From assembly GCF_037893015.1 (NCBI RefSeq), contig NC_133658.1, positions 59,611,818 to 59,675,817 on the forward strand: a DNA stretch of 64,000 nt, read 5' to 3'. The position numbers and the translations under genes are program-made. Shown one piece after another: positions 11,299 to 22,147 of the stretch (positions within the stretch are counted from its first letter, which is position 1; every line of letters starts with the position of its first letter). The stretch comes from Macrotis lagotis (taxonomy: Eukaryota; Chordata; Mammalia; Peramelemorphia; Peramelidae). The notes below the pieces were generated by a model. The model made no database searches and had not been told where the DNA came from. It worked only from the letters and a program-made list of their open reading frames with translations.

Positions 11299-11439
11299 GA
11301 GAATGAAGGACAAATATCATCACTAGTTGTTTATATGTCATCTCCACCATTAAACTGTGTTTCTTGAAATCAGGACCTAGTTTTGTCTTGTTTGGGCCCT
11401 TTATTTTTATTGAGTTGGGCCTTTATACCACTTTGTATG

Positions 11440-11690
11440 GTGTCTTGGCACCAGCCCCTGAGAAATGACTTGACTTGGACCTGGAATCAGTAAGATCATA
11501 TTTCAAATCCTCCATTAGATGCTTAAACTTAAGTATACCATAAACTCTCAATCTTAGTTTCCTCAGCTATTTAAAACAAAAATGGAGAGATCACCTACTT
11601 CACAGGTTTTGATAATACACGTGAAGCACTTTACAAACCTTAAAACACTATGAAAATTCAAGTTATTATTATTGCTGCTGCTGTTATTTC
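11440..11690 (+). repeat. MIR-type SINE
   Basis: Contains ttggacctggaatcagtaag, agtttcctcagctatttaaa and gaagcactttacaaaccttaaa in MIR order. Confidence 0.6.
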
Positions 11691-12880
11691 ATAATACTGT
11701 CTTCTTGACCTCTGTGTACCATTTGGCCATGGTCAATCACCCTCTCTTTCTGGACTTTTTTTCCTCTCTGGGTTTTCATGAAACCATTTTAGGTCCTCTA
11801 CCTAACTTCTCCTTTTCTTAGACCATCACGCATAACTCATACCCCAAGCCTCCATTCTAAGGAGTTTTGTATGCTTTCTAGATCTGATCCACTCCCATGG
11901 GTTGCTATCTCTCTGCAGACAACTCTCCAATCTGCATATCCTGCTCTGGTCTCTCTCCTGAACTCATTTCCCATTCCCAACTGTCTGTTGAATACTATGG
12001 ATGTCCCATAGGCACCACAAATGGAGTATGTCCAAAAGTGAACTTTTCCCCAAAGTCCATTCTTCTCCTAAAATTCCATATTTCTTTAGAGTACCCAAAC
12101 CCTTCCTTTACCCAGCCTATGTACAGTCTATCATTGGCCATCTTCACTCATTTCACTCTCATACCCCATCACTTACCAAATCTTGTCTTCTATACTTTCA
12201 GAGCATTTCTCACATATGTCTCTATCTCTCTACTCATATAGCCATCACTCTTGTTCAGGACATGGTCTCTCTTCTGAACCATTGTAACTACATCCTAATT
12301 GGTCTCTCTGCCTCATTCACTACATCCTCCCACTCCAAACCAGCTTCCCCACAGATGTCAAAAGGGTTTTTCTTTAATATTTTTATTTTAAATTTATTTT
12401 AAATTTCCTTTAAGGTTTAAAGCATGAGTCTGACCACATCACTTTACTACTCTGACTCCAAGTAGCTCCTTGTTCTATGGTTCAATAAAGTCCTCAACTT
12501 GCCACTAAAAGGCCTTCAAAGATTGACTCCAATCTGTTTCAGTCTTTCCAGTTAGTCCCCTTCACACTCTCGACAATCCAACCAAATTGATTTTTCTTCA
12601 CACCCATACCCACAATTTCTCTTCTTTGCACAATACATGGCTTGAACACACTTCTGCTTCAGCCTTTTAGATCAAAACAAATCCAGGTTCATCTTCTATA
12701 TGAGGTTTTTTCTGACTTCTCACTCCAACCAATTTCATATTTTATGTTTATTTGGTATATAGTTTATACATCAACATGTTTTCTCTCTGGAAAGAGTAAC
12801 CCCTTCAAAAGCAAGAATTATTTCTTTTCTTCATGCCCCATGTGCCCAGGATATGTGGGCACTTAACAAAAACTTACATA
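11690..12880 (+). mobile_element. L2-type LINE 3' region, sense
   Basis: A C/T-rich stretch with L2 hallmarks in order: ctcctgaactcatttcccattccc, gatgtcccataggcacc, ggacatggtctctcttctg, catgagtctgaccacatcac, aaggccttcaaagattgac and a 3' end near 12840-12880. Open frames of 114 and 133 codons overlap here in different frames and match no conserved protein; they are repeat shadows. Confidence 0.65.
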
Positions 12881-13029
12881 TTTTTTCACACAGACCACCT
12901 CTGCAAAGGAGCAAGTATGGAAGAGAGTTTTTCTTAGGGTTATTATACTTTCATAGATTTGCATTTCAATCATTGCCATCTATTCTTTTCTATTTACATT
13001 GTTGTAGACTTGGTATATCATTTTCCTGG

Positions 13030-14345
13030 TTCTGCTTACCTCACTTTGCAATAATTCATCTGAAGTCTTTCTTTACTCATTACCCTGGTCATTTTTAGAG
13101 CAAATCAAATATTACATTATATGTGTATGTCAATTTATTCAGACATTCCCCAACCAAAAGGCATTTACTTTTGTTTCTTTACCACTACCATATATATATA
13201 ACAGTAGAATTTGGGGGTCAAGGGATATAGATGTTTCAGCAATTGATTTACATAATTCCAGCTCTATCCACAATGAATTCACGTAACTGCATTTCTACAA
13301 ATCCTTCAGTATTGACTTTTCCTTTTATCAGCTTTACCCATTTGCTGGGAGGGTTTTAATTTGTATTTCCTTTATTGTGATGGGGAGCATTCTTTCATAT
13401 CATTAATAATAATTTGAAATTTTTCTGAGAATTAATTTTCCCCATCCTTTAATCACTAATTTACTGAGGAGTTATTTTTGGTCTTACATAATTGATAGCT
13501 GTCTTTATATCTTGTATATCAGTTATTTGAATGATTTCTTTCCCAGTTGTCTGATTCTGATCAGCCACTTATTTTGAGGGGGGGGAAGCCTTAAAATTTT
13601 GCCCTCAAAAATGATCTAGTTTAGCTTTAGTAATTGCTCCCATCACTTGTTTAAAGATTCAATCCCTAAAACACAGCTGGGAAAAGATATTTTAACATCT
13701 TTATTTCAGTTGCCTTTTCAAGCTGGAGATAGGTTTCAAGCATGGTAGTCTATAAGCACTGACTTTCTCTAGCTATTTAAATTATTTATTTCTTTAAAAG
13801 TTGGCTCTAGGGGCAGCTAGGTGGCGCAGTGGATAAAGTACTGGCTCTGGAGTCAGGAGTACCTGGGTTCAAATCCGGTCTCAGACACTTAATAATCACC
13901 TAGCTGTGTGGCCTTGGGCAAGCCACTTTAACCCCATCTGCCTTGCAAAAACCTAAAAAAAAAAAGTTGGGTCTATATTGATACTACTGAATGGACTTTG
14001 GCAAAAAGTGAATTCCAAGTATTTTATTCAATTTGCTGGGGTTTTTTGAGTGGAACTTTCTATTATTGCTTCGAGAATTTTATAATGTAGAAATGTTGAT
14101 TTTTTTGGTTTTATTTGGCAGTCTACAACTTTGTCAAACTATTGTCTCAATTGGTTTCTACACCACTTTCCTATGATTTATCTGACCATCATGTCATTGG
14201 CAAATAGGTTTGCTTTGGCCTTTCTTTGCTTATCTTTGTGCCTTTCTCTGACTATTGCAAATTCTAACTTTTCTATATCAAATAGAGATCCTTGCTTTTA
14301 TCCCTGTAATGAGAAAACTTCTGATATTCCTCTACTGCAAATTGT
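13030..14345 (-). mobile_element. L1 fragment, antisense, split by a SINE
   Basis: The text ttattcagacattccccaacc, gttttaatttgtatttcc and gtcttacataattgatagctg matches the reverse of the ORF2 C-terminus. After the SINE, caactttgtcaaactattgtc and accatcatgtcattggcaaat match the reverse of the RT region. Part of the middle (13600-13800) is too decayed to assign. Confidence 0.7.
13810..13961 (+). repeat. marsupial CORE-type SINE, near-consensus
   Basis: Runs from ggggcagctaggtggcgcag to a pure A tail. The flanks aaaagttggctcta and aaaagttgggtcta form a 14-bp TSD with one mismatch. Confidence 0.93.
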
Positions 14346-15820
14346 TTGCTTTTAGATACTGCTTAAAAATAAACCTACATATGCCTGTAGCAATTTAAGA
14401 GTACTATATTTTAGCAAAAGGTTTTTGCTACATCTTTTTTTCCTCTAGAAAGATTTATTCATTTTGCAATAACACTGAGCAGAAAAACCCAACCCCCCTA
14501 GAGACAGTCAATTTTACTAGAATACAGGTTCTTTTCCCCAATCCAGCTGGCCATAGCCATGATTGAGGTGAACAACCCTTCTGGGGAAAATCACCACTTC
14601 ACCACCACCCCCAACTGCTGAACAACTGACTACCAACGAGAGGCAGGTAAACCCAAACAGCCTAGAACTCCATTGGCTCTGCTTCCAGCCTTCCTCCAAT
14701 AGTCATTGTCTAGCGAAACAACCCTGATGGAGAGTAGATCTGGAGGTTTTCTCTGCAAGTTATGCAAGCACAACTACTAAAAGACACTGAAAAGAAAGTT
14801 CCTGATACCCAAGTTATTATCAAGTGGTTGAACTAAATATTGAACTAAAATCCCTCTAGGTATTGCCTCTTCCTATTAGAAAGGTGAGCTCCTTAAGAAC
14901 AAGGACTGTCTCGGCTTTTTAACAGTGTTGTTCACAGAGTAAGCACTTATTATTTTATTCATTTATTTATTCATTGAGGATATCCTTTCTCCAGTTGAAA
15001 CCTGAAAGGCCCTAAATTTAAACTAATACCATAGACTAAAACAATAAATGATCCAATTCCACAGTTTCTGAAGAGAATTCACAATTTCTGATCTAACTAT
15101 TGTCTTACTGCTTCTACTATCCCCGTTTCTTTAATATATTCCTGGACTCCCATCTATAAATATGAGTTGAATTCTGAATACAGAATGACAAGAACAGACA
15201 CCTCTTCTTACACTTATCATTACAGAAAAGTCAAACTAATACAACCATTCATGCTATATCTCTTGTAGAACCTAACTTGATTATAAAGATTTTTGACAAA
15301 CTGATGTCTTTTTTGCCAAGCTTTCATTTAATATATTTAAATATTCAGCAATGATATTGATCTAGTTTTCTTTTATCCTTTGGTTTAGATATTAAGTCAG
15401 CATTTGTCTCATTAAAGGTTATTAATAGTAACAAAATTTTTTAAGAATAATTTATGTAGTATACTCATAAATTCTTTGAAAGTTTTAACAGTATTCTCCA
15501 AAAAACCCATATGGAGGGACATAGGTATGACTTCCAAATTCAATTGCTTATAAATTACACAAATATGTAAGAACAATTAATATTTAATTTACATCCATGT
15601 CAACTGAAGTAATAAGTAGTTCCTAAGGATATTAGAAAAAAGTAAGAACTATCTAAAAGCTAGCATTAAACATAAAAACCCCAATTTTTTGCTAATATCT
15701 TTAAATTTTCCTTGTTCTTAATTCTGATTTAAAAATAAGCCAAGAAAATTTTGATGGCAAGACTTTAGAAATAGAATCAATTCTCAGAAATTGTGGAAGG
15801 AACCCGAGAGACTAATTCTA
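14346..15820. other. intergenic stretch without recognised gene
   Basis: AT-rich. An L2-like 3' end (gagctccttaagaacaaggactgtc) lies at 14885-14960. The rest shows no repeat or coding pattern I can name. Confidence 0.45.
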
Positions 15821-15823
15821 ATC

Positions 15824-15995
15824 CACTGGCATCAAACTCAGGCAGTAAGTAACCCCCAAAAGCTCCCATTCTGGCTTGAAATTGGGGAATGCTTAACAAA
15901 ACAAATAAAATTTAATACAGCAGAATATTTCTTTGTGGTTTTCAAGTCAATATGCTGTTGCAGGGATGGCCTTTCTTTTTGAGTTTGACCTCACT
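15824..15995 (-). mobile_element. hAT-type MITE, antisense copy
   Basis: The reverse complement contains agcatattgacttgaaaacc and ttttatttgttttgttaag, shared with the copies at 20221 and 38881. Ends cactggcatcaaactca and gagtttgacctcact are inverted repeats. No clear 8-bp TSD is visible. Confidence 0.6.
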
Positions 15996-16059
15996 CTTTT
16001 AGTCTGTCCTCCCCCGAATTAAATTAAATCCCAAGTCTGATATTTACTAGTTGGGTAAG

Positions 16060-16375
16060 CCATATCACAGATTTAGAACTGAAGTTATCTAATTCAGCAT
16101 CACTTCCTCACTACCATTTTACAGATGGGAACTTTTAAGGTCTGGAGATGGCTTAGGAACTTTACAGGATCAGGGTCATGAAGCTGGAAAGAGCCTCAGA
16201 GGTTGTGTGAAACAACCTCACTTTACACTGGATGAAACTGAAGCCCAGGGAAGTAAATGAAGTAAATGATTTGTCCAAGACACAATACTAAGTGGCAGAT
16301 TCAGATTGTCTAACACGAAATCCAGAATTCTATGCTGCCTCATCACTTCATCTTTGTAACCTTTATTTTGCTCAT
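16060..16375. repeat. MIR-like SINE pieces
   Basis: Two fragments carry ttacagatgggaac and ctggaaagagcctcagagg ... tgaaactgaagcccaggg ... actaagtggcagattcag. Confidence 0.55.
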
Positions 16376-16479
16376 TTGTAACCTGGAAATAATATCATGA
16401 GAACTATTTACTTTACTTGTCAGTGTGAGGAAAGTACTTTATAAAAGGGCATAGGAATATAAGTACCACCTCATAAATT

Positions 16480-17220
16480 AAACATCCCAGCAGGCAAAAT
16501 AGTTTAAATTACCTTTAATGTAAATACAATGACTTAAAATATAATTTGGGAGTTGATTGTATGGGCGTTTTGAGCTGTAAAAGACCATTCTGACAAAATA
16601 TTTTAGCAAATAAGCACTAGGCTAAGTTATCCTGAACTATGATCATAGTATACGAAAGGAGAAACTGATTAAAACAGTAATAAAACAATCTTGGACCTCA
16701 AATGCAAACCAAAATGCAAATCCCAAATTCATATTCCACAGAAAATTAAGTACTTACCACTGTTTTAAATAAATTCATTTTATTAGACTTATAGACACGC
16801 AGTTCAGAGAGAAGGGTAGGTAAAGGATTCATTAATGTTTTACAGGATATTCATTAAAAGAAAAACACTGCAGAAAGGGTGACAAATTTTTTTCTACAAA
16901 ACAATATATTTCTTTATAAATGATCAGCCCAAAAGACAGCCTTGTTTATATTTTGAAATCTCTGGAAACAAAATTCTTATAGTGCACTATGCTAAAGTAA
17001 TATACGTTGTATGTTTATTTTCTGTGATTATTTTAAATCAAATTAATGTTTTGAATGTCACAAAATAAATTACAAGATAGTTGATTATTAAATCTGCTAT
17101 CTTGCTAAGAATGAGTTGTTAAAAATGAAAATACTAAAGCAATGGTCACTATCATTCCCATCCATTATCTTATCATTGCTTTTCAATGACGAGGAAGGAA
17201 ATAATGTTAAAATATCACCT
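16480..17220. other. intergenic AT-rich stretch, no feature seen
   Basis: No repeat family, open frame of note or motif was recognised. Confidence 0.4.
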
Positions 17221-17289
17221 GGGTTTTCCACATAATGAATTTAGCTGAGATTCTATCTTCATGGAGGAACACAGCACTTGAGAATTCAT

Positions 17290-17650
17290 TAGAGAAAGGG
17301 GTGAAGTCATCCACTGTACAAAGGAGAAAAATGGGGACAATAGAAGTGACTTGCCTAAGGTAACAGAATTAATAATGAAGTTGGGATTTGAACTTGGGTC
17401 TATGGACTCTATCTGATGGCCTTTCTAGTGTTACCCTACTCCAGGTAATGAATACTATAAAGAGCACAGGACTGTAAATCAATAAACCTAGATAATCTAT
17501 TGTAAGCATGTAGCTTTGGGGCTTTTACCTTTGAACCTCCATTTTTTCATCTGCAGATGGGGGTAAAGATTGTATTACTACCTTCCAGTGTTGTGTGAGA
17601 AGTAGTTCTAAATATGAGTAATCGCTATTTTTCATCTCTGGGTCTCAATT
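17290..17650. repeat. two MIR-type SINE fragments
   Basis: The first spans 17290-17430 (gtgacttgcctaaggtaacag). The second spans 17450-17650 (gacctctgggtctc-like end near 17635 and agatgggggtaaag). Confidence 0.5.
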
Positions 17651-18840
17651 TCATTAGTAAAATGAGACATTTGTGCTAGATAATTTCTAAATACTTTTGG
17701 TTGTGGCAAATTATCTATTTTCCCCCTTGTCTTTAAATATCAATTGCTGCATTTTTCACTCCACTTCTGACGTTATTGACTGACAATTATATACTAACCC
17801 CCCCCCAAGGAAATGTTAAATAATCATCTACTTGATAACAAAGATGCCAAAACAGGTACAATTTTCTAATTTACTGATAGGGATGAAAGTAAACTACATA
17901 TTCTCCAAAAAACATTCTATAAATCAGTCAATTCAATAGAGAAAAATCCAACTGGGCAAACTCATTTGCAGCCATCAACAGCTAAGTCACACCAAACCAA
18001 ATCAAACCACCAGTTAACTGAATTTTTTTCTTTTCAACTGGTTGAGGCTGGCCTAGGTGGAGAGAGCCTATAGGATTTTTCAGTTTCATTGCAGTTTTAA
18101 TAATATAGTTTCCTTCAGCTATTACAACAATGAGTAACTAGACTTGATTTGAAACAATCTAAACTAACTATAAAATATTTTACAACTGAACAGTCTACCT
18201 TACTAGGTACACAAGTTTTTTCTTAAATCAATGAAAATACAAATCTGTCATTCATATTCACCAGTACTCATGTATTGTCATAATATTATCAGCAACTGAT
18301 ACAGAACAAAAAAGACAGTATCCCTGCCTCTGTGGAAACAACAACAAAACACTTGATTTCATTTTAGGACAGAGAGGGAGAAATGAGCCCCCCTCCCATG
18401 CACAAGTGTGGAGATTACTTTTTAAAAATAAAATTAAGCCCAGCTTTTTTCCTGACAATAAGATGTATTCTTGTCTGCTCTGTGAGCTGATAATCATTTC
18501 AACATAATTACTTCATCACAGTCTTTCTCTACAGAACTATATTGCAAAATGTGCAAAATGCACTAAACTGTCTTTTTCAGGAGGAGCTCAAATAATAAGA
18601 AAAACCATCCTGTCACATATATTTTAAGATCCCCTTACATGACTGGGAGTCATGACAAGATTAGAGCATAATTTACTAATGTGGGAAATGCAACCTCATG
18701 TTCTGACTGTAAAACAAGGAAATAACCAATATTAAGAGATCTATATCAGGTTAAAATTCACTTCTGAGATTCTGGAAGTATTCTGTACAGATCTGCTAGC
18801 CACAAGGCTGAAATGCTGTCAAGTATTGGAATGCATAAAC

Positions 18841-19042
18841 CAGTGGTTCTCAAACTTTTTGGAGCCAGGAACTCTTTTCCTATTTAAAAACTGAGTTCTT
18901 CCGTGAGGTCTATCAATATTTATCATACTGTAAATGAAAATACCTTAGTATTAGTAAGAATAGTTAAAAAGAATAGGTTTAAGTTTTAAAGATTTCCCTG
19001 GAAGGGTCTCATGGACTCCAGGTTCCCTCAGATCACACTCTA
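18841..19042. mobile_element. hAT-like MITE with perfect 8-bp TSD
   Basis: Starts cagtggttctcaaactttttgg, a hAT/Charlie-type terminal motif. It is flanked by gcataaac at 18833-18840 and again at 19043-19050. Internal text mentions no coding capacity. The right terminal repeat is weak. Confidence 0.7.
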
Positions 19043-20220
19043 GCATAAACTTTAACAGTCCATTGAGCAATCAGTTCTCAATCATGTAAACCAACTTCCC
19101 ACTTTGGCAATCATCTATGGCTAATTCTTAATTCCAACCTACTCATTCAAAATATTTCTAAGCTCTGTTGACTTGTTAGCAATTGGTGTTTGCATAGGAA
19201 AATAAAAATTTATTTCAATTAAAAGGATGATAGCATATCCAAATTTAATATATAATATGTTCCAAAATTAAGTAAAATTGAGATAATCAACCATTCGGCT
19301 GACTCTGTTATCTGAAGCACCAAGGACTGGTTTTAAAAAAAATTTTGAATGAGCATTTCAAACCAAAAAATAGGTAACCAAAGGAGATATTAATACAATC
19401 CAGATCTCTTGCAGGAAGGAAATAATTAATTTCAAAACTCCTATTAGCACTAGCCGTAATTCACTTAGAGGACAATCCCTCCTATGCAGGAAACTAGGAG
19501 AGAAAAGTTATAACTGTTTTCTAATTGTTTACCTAATGCCCAGATGAATCCAGTGATGGCAATAATTCTAAATGCATTAAGCAAAATTTGGTCAGAACAC
19601 TTGAATTTTTTTATGTCTACTACTCTCAAACTGCTGACATTTTCCCATTCTTTTTTTTCCCCACAGAAAGTGATACTCAAGGGCAATACCTTAGCTAATA
19701 ATTTTTGCATTTAAATATAACTGATATGGCCTCATTCTGAATGTTTCCCACAGATTATGTACCCACATATGTGTACATACACACAGAGTGCCTAAAGAAT
19801 GGTTGATATGATTCACTAACAATTACTCAAGTTTAGGATTGTGGGAAGTTAGTGGGCAAGAGTGGAAACTCAGAAGGGACAAAGATAAAGAAAACCAAAG
19901 AAATAGTTACAATGCTGAGGACAAGAACCACCCTCGGATTACACAGTATGAAATATACTCTATTCCACCATGAGAAACAAACTAAATTTGTGGTTTGAGA
20001 GGCTTCAAAATTGGATTTTACATAATCTTTGGTGGAGCTATTGCTGGTGTGGCTTTCTTTAAAACTAATTTGACTTCTAAGCATCATATAATTCTCAAGT
20101 TTTAAGGAAATAAATGTGGCATAATATATAATTGGCTACCAGTTGAAAACTAGAGGTGTTGAATTTGAATTGTAGTTGCCCACATATTTTTTTTCAATGT
20201 GGAAAACAGGATCTCTAAGT

Positions 20221-20418
20221 CAGCGGCATCAAACTCAAGAAGTGGAGGCTACAATTTATATATGAGGATGCCTATGGACCACATACTGACTTGGTTTTAA
20301 AATGTAATGTCATCAGCATTTGTTATATTTTTGCTTTGCTAAATACTTCCCAATTACATTTTAATATGATTCTGGTCATACTCAGGAATGACTGCAGGTC
20401 ACATTTTGATAACCCTTG
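20221..20418 (+). mobile_element. hAT-type MITE
   Basis: Starts cagcggcatcaaactca, contains tttgctaaatacttcccaattac and ends tttgataacccttg. Flanks ctctaagt and ctctaagc form an 8-bp TSD with one mismatch. It belongs to the family of the copies at 15824 and 38881. Confidence 0.75.
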
Positions 20419-20419
20419 C

Positions 20420-21080
20420 TCTAAGCTGTCACTGTATCACAATCAGAAACCACAAGAAACATTTTTATAGGGCCTTAAAAAAATTTTCAGGACTATGGTC
20501 CAACACATTACCAAAATCTACATTGGTATGGGGAGTCCAAGACACTGGTGGTTAACAGGGGCAGGGTGTTCAGTCATTATTATGTTCATCTTTCTCTTTA
20601 TTTCTTTGATTCTCTTATTCCCTAATTACTGCTTGATGGTAAAAACTCAGGATTTAATCCCACATATGGCATTCCAGGGTAAAGCAATTCCTAACCTCTA
20701 TAAGATTTATTTTAAATAACACTGTCAGGTAAAAAAAAGTAATGTAGGTTTTATAATTATTTTATGAACACTCTCTTGGGTCTTCATTTATCCAAATCAC
20801 TAAAACTGTAGTAAAAAGTACTGCTCGAGTTCCAATCAGGCTTTCAAAAACAGCAAGAAATCGGCTTTAACATTTAATAAATGTGTGACTTAGTTTTTCC
20901 ATCTATAAAATGGAAATAGTTGCCCTGCTTATCTTATATGATAAGGGAAAGATATGGGGAAAGAATCTCATAAACCATTAGACTAAATCAATATTCAGTT
21001 AAACACCAAGATACACAATTCTCAAAATGATTCCCCTAAAACTGAGATAAGGCGCTAATATTCAAAGAAACACGAACCTT
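20420..21080. other. USP10 3' flank, no feature seen
   Basis: Unique-looking DNA between the MITE and the inferred cleavage site. A 74-codon open frame at 20495-20719 has no family resemblance. Confidence 0.4.
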
Positions 21081-21082
21081 TT

Positions 21083-21959
21083 TAAACCAACTTTGTGATT
21101 TTTATTGATGGGCGACAACTTTATATATTCCTAGATATCACTAAACTGTGTACAATTAGAAACTCAACATTAAAGAAGAGCAGACAGCAAAATTAAACAA
21201 AGCAGACAAAGAAATATCAACCTTCATTATTTTGCCCATTTTAAAATCTTGTGTACACAGAAGCAAAAATGCAATTCAAAATCTTCAATAGCAATAAAGT
21301 TACAATCACCCATCTATTTAAGCCTAACATCTTAACTCCAAATATTTGATCTGCAATGTATACTTCAGCAGTTTCCCATCGCATAATTATTAAAAAAAAA
21401 AAATTCCTATTTAGAACCAGCAACTTATATTTTGTTCTTTCTGTACATTTTCTTTTAAACTAAGAACTCTTTCTCCTCTAAGAACTGGCTCATATTTTTA
21501 TCCTTTATCAAAAACTAAAGGGGGGTAAGGGAGGAGAAGGTGTTGCATTTTAAAAAGTTTTTCACTTTTATAAGGAAAGATAAAATTCATTCTCACAGAA
21601 ATTCACAAGTTGTGTTGCTGGTGCAGGATTTCTTCTACTAGGCAATTAAATTGGGAATCAGATGCAAATTCCCCTTTATCATCACAGGAATCAGCATTAT
21701 TCAGAAATAAAGGGGTTTTTGTATTTTCTAAATCAAGCAATAGTCTTTCAACCAAATGATTTTGATTTGGAAGTTAAAAATCAACATAAAGAATGCTGTG
21801 CATAAACTCCAAGGGAGTTCATTTCTTTTCCATTCTATCCCATAGTTGCAAAGGAGAAATAAAGTTTCACTCGAGCCATTAGAGAGAGGAAAAAAAGTTA
21901 GTAAGAGTTGGTATTCTAGAAAGCAGGTATCTTGCACACACAGCACAGAGAAAGAAGTT
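21083..21959 (-). other. USP10: USP10 3' UTR (inferred)
   Basis: The first AATAAA found downstream of the stop on the minus strand is at 21101-21106, followed by a GT-rich stretch (ggttcgtgtttctttg) at about 21065-21080 suitable as a downstream element. Cleavage would fall around 21080-21090, giving a UTR of about 0.88 kb, close to my recollection of the mammalian USP10 3' UTR length. The exact cleavage site is inference. Confidence 0.55.
21101..21106 (-). terminator. USP10: polyadenylation signal AATAAA of USP10
   Basis: It reads tttatt on the plus strand. By eye I found no other canonical hexamer between it and the USP10 stop codon. Confidence 0.55.
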
Positions 21960-22147
21960 TTAGAGCAGGTCAACTCGGCGATAGTACAGGAGGTAGGCTG
22001 TGCGTTCAGCAGAAGGCTTCACCACCTGGTACTGATTTATCACTTTGACTGCCTGGTCATCAATACGTAACCAGCCATTCAGACCAATTTGGAAGACATC
22101 TGTAGTATAATGACCACCAGTTGCACTGTTTCCATGATGATAGACCA
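21960..22147 (-). CDS. USP10: USP10 exon 14, C-terminal coding part (catalytic His)
   Basis: This 188-bp segment (entry phase 1) encodes [39 protein letters not shown] and [20 protein letters not shown], ending DLL and TAA at 21960-21962. GGHYTTDV contains the general-base His (745 here), and WLRIDD supplies the acidic residue of the triad. The acceptor has a long pyrimidine tract ending tttttacag. An upstream Met in the same open frame lies in the intron and is not the start of a separate gene. Confidence 0.97.

Noticed and set aside
11897..12402. Overlapping 114- and 133-codon frames as a gene
   Set aside because: They overlap in different frames inside an L2-type LINE relic.
1..21000. Neighbouring gene (CRISPLD2 lies downstream of USP10 in human)
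   Set aside because: No exon of a second gene was recognised; only repeats and unassigned DNA.
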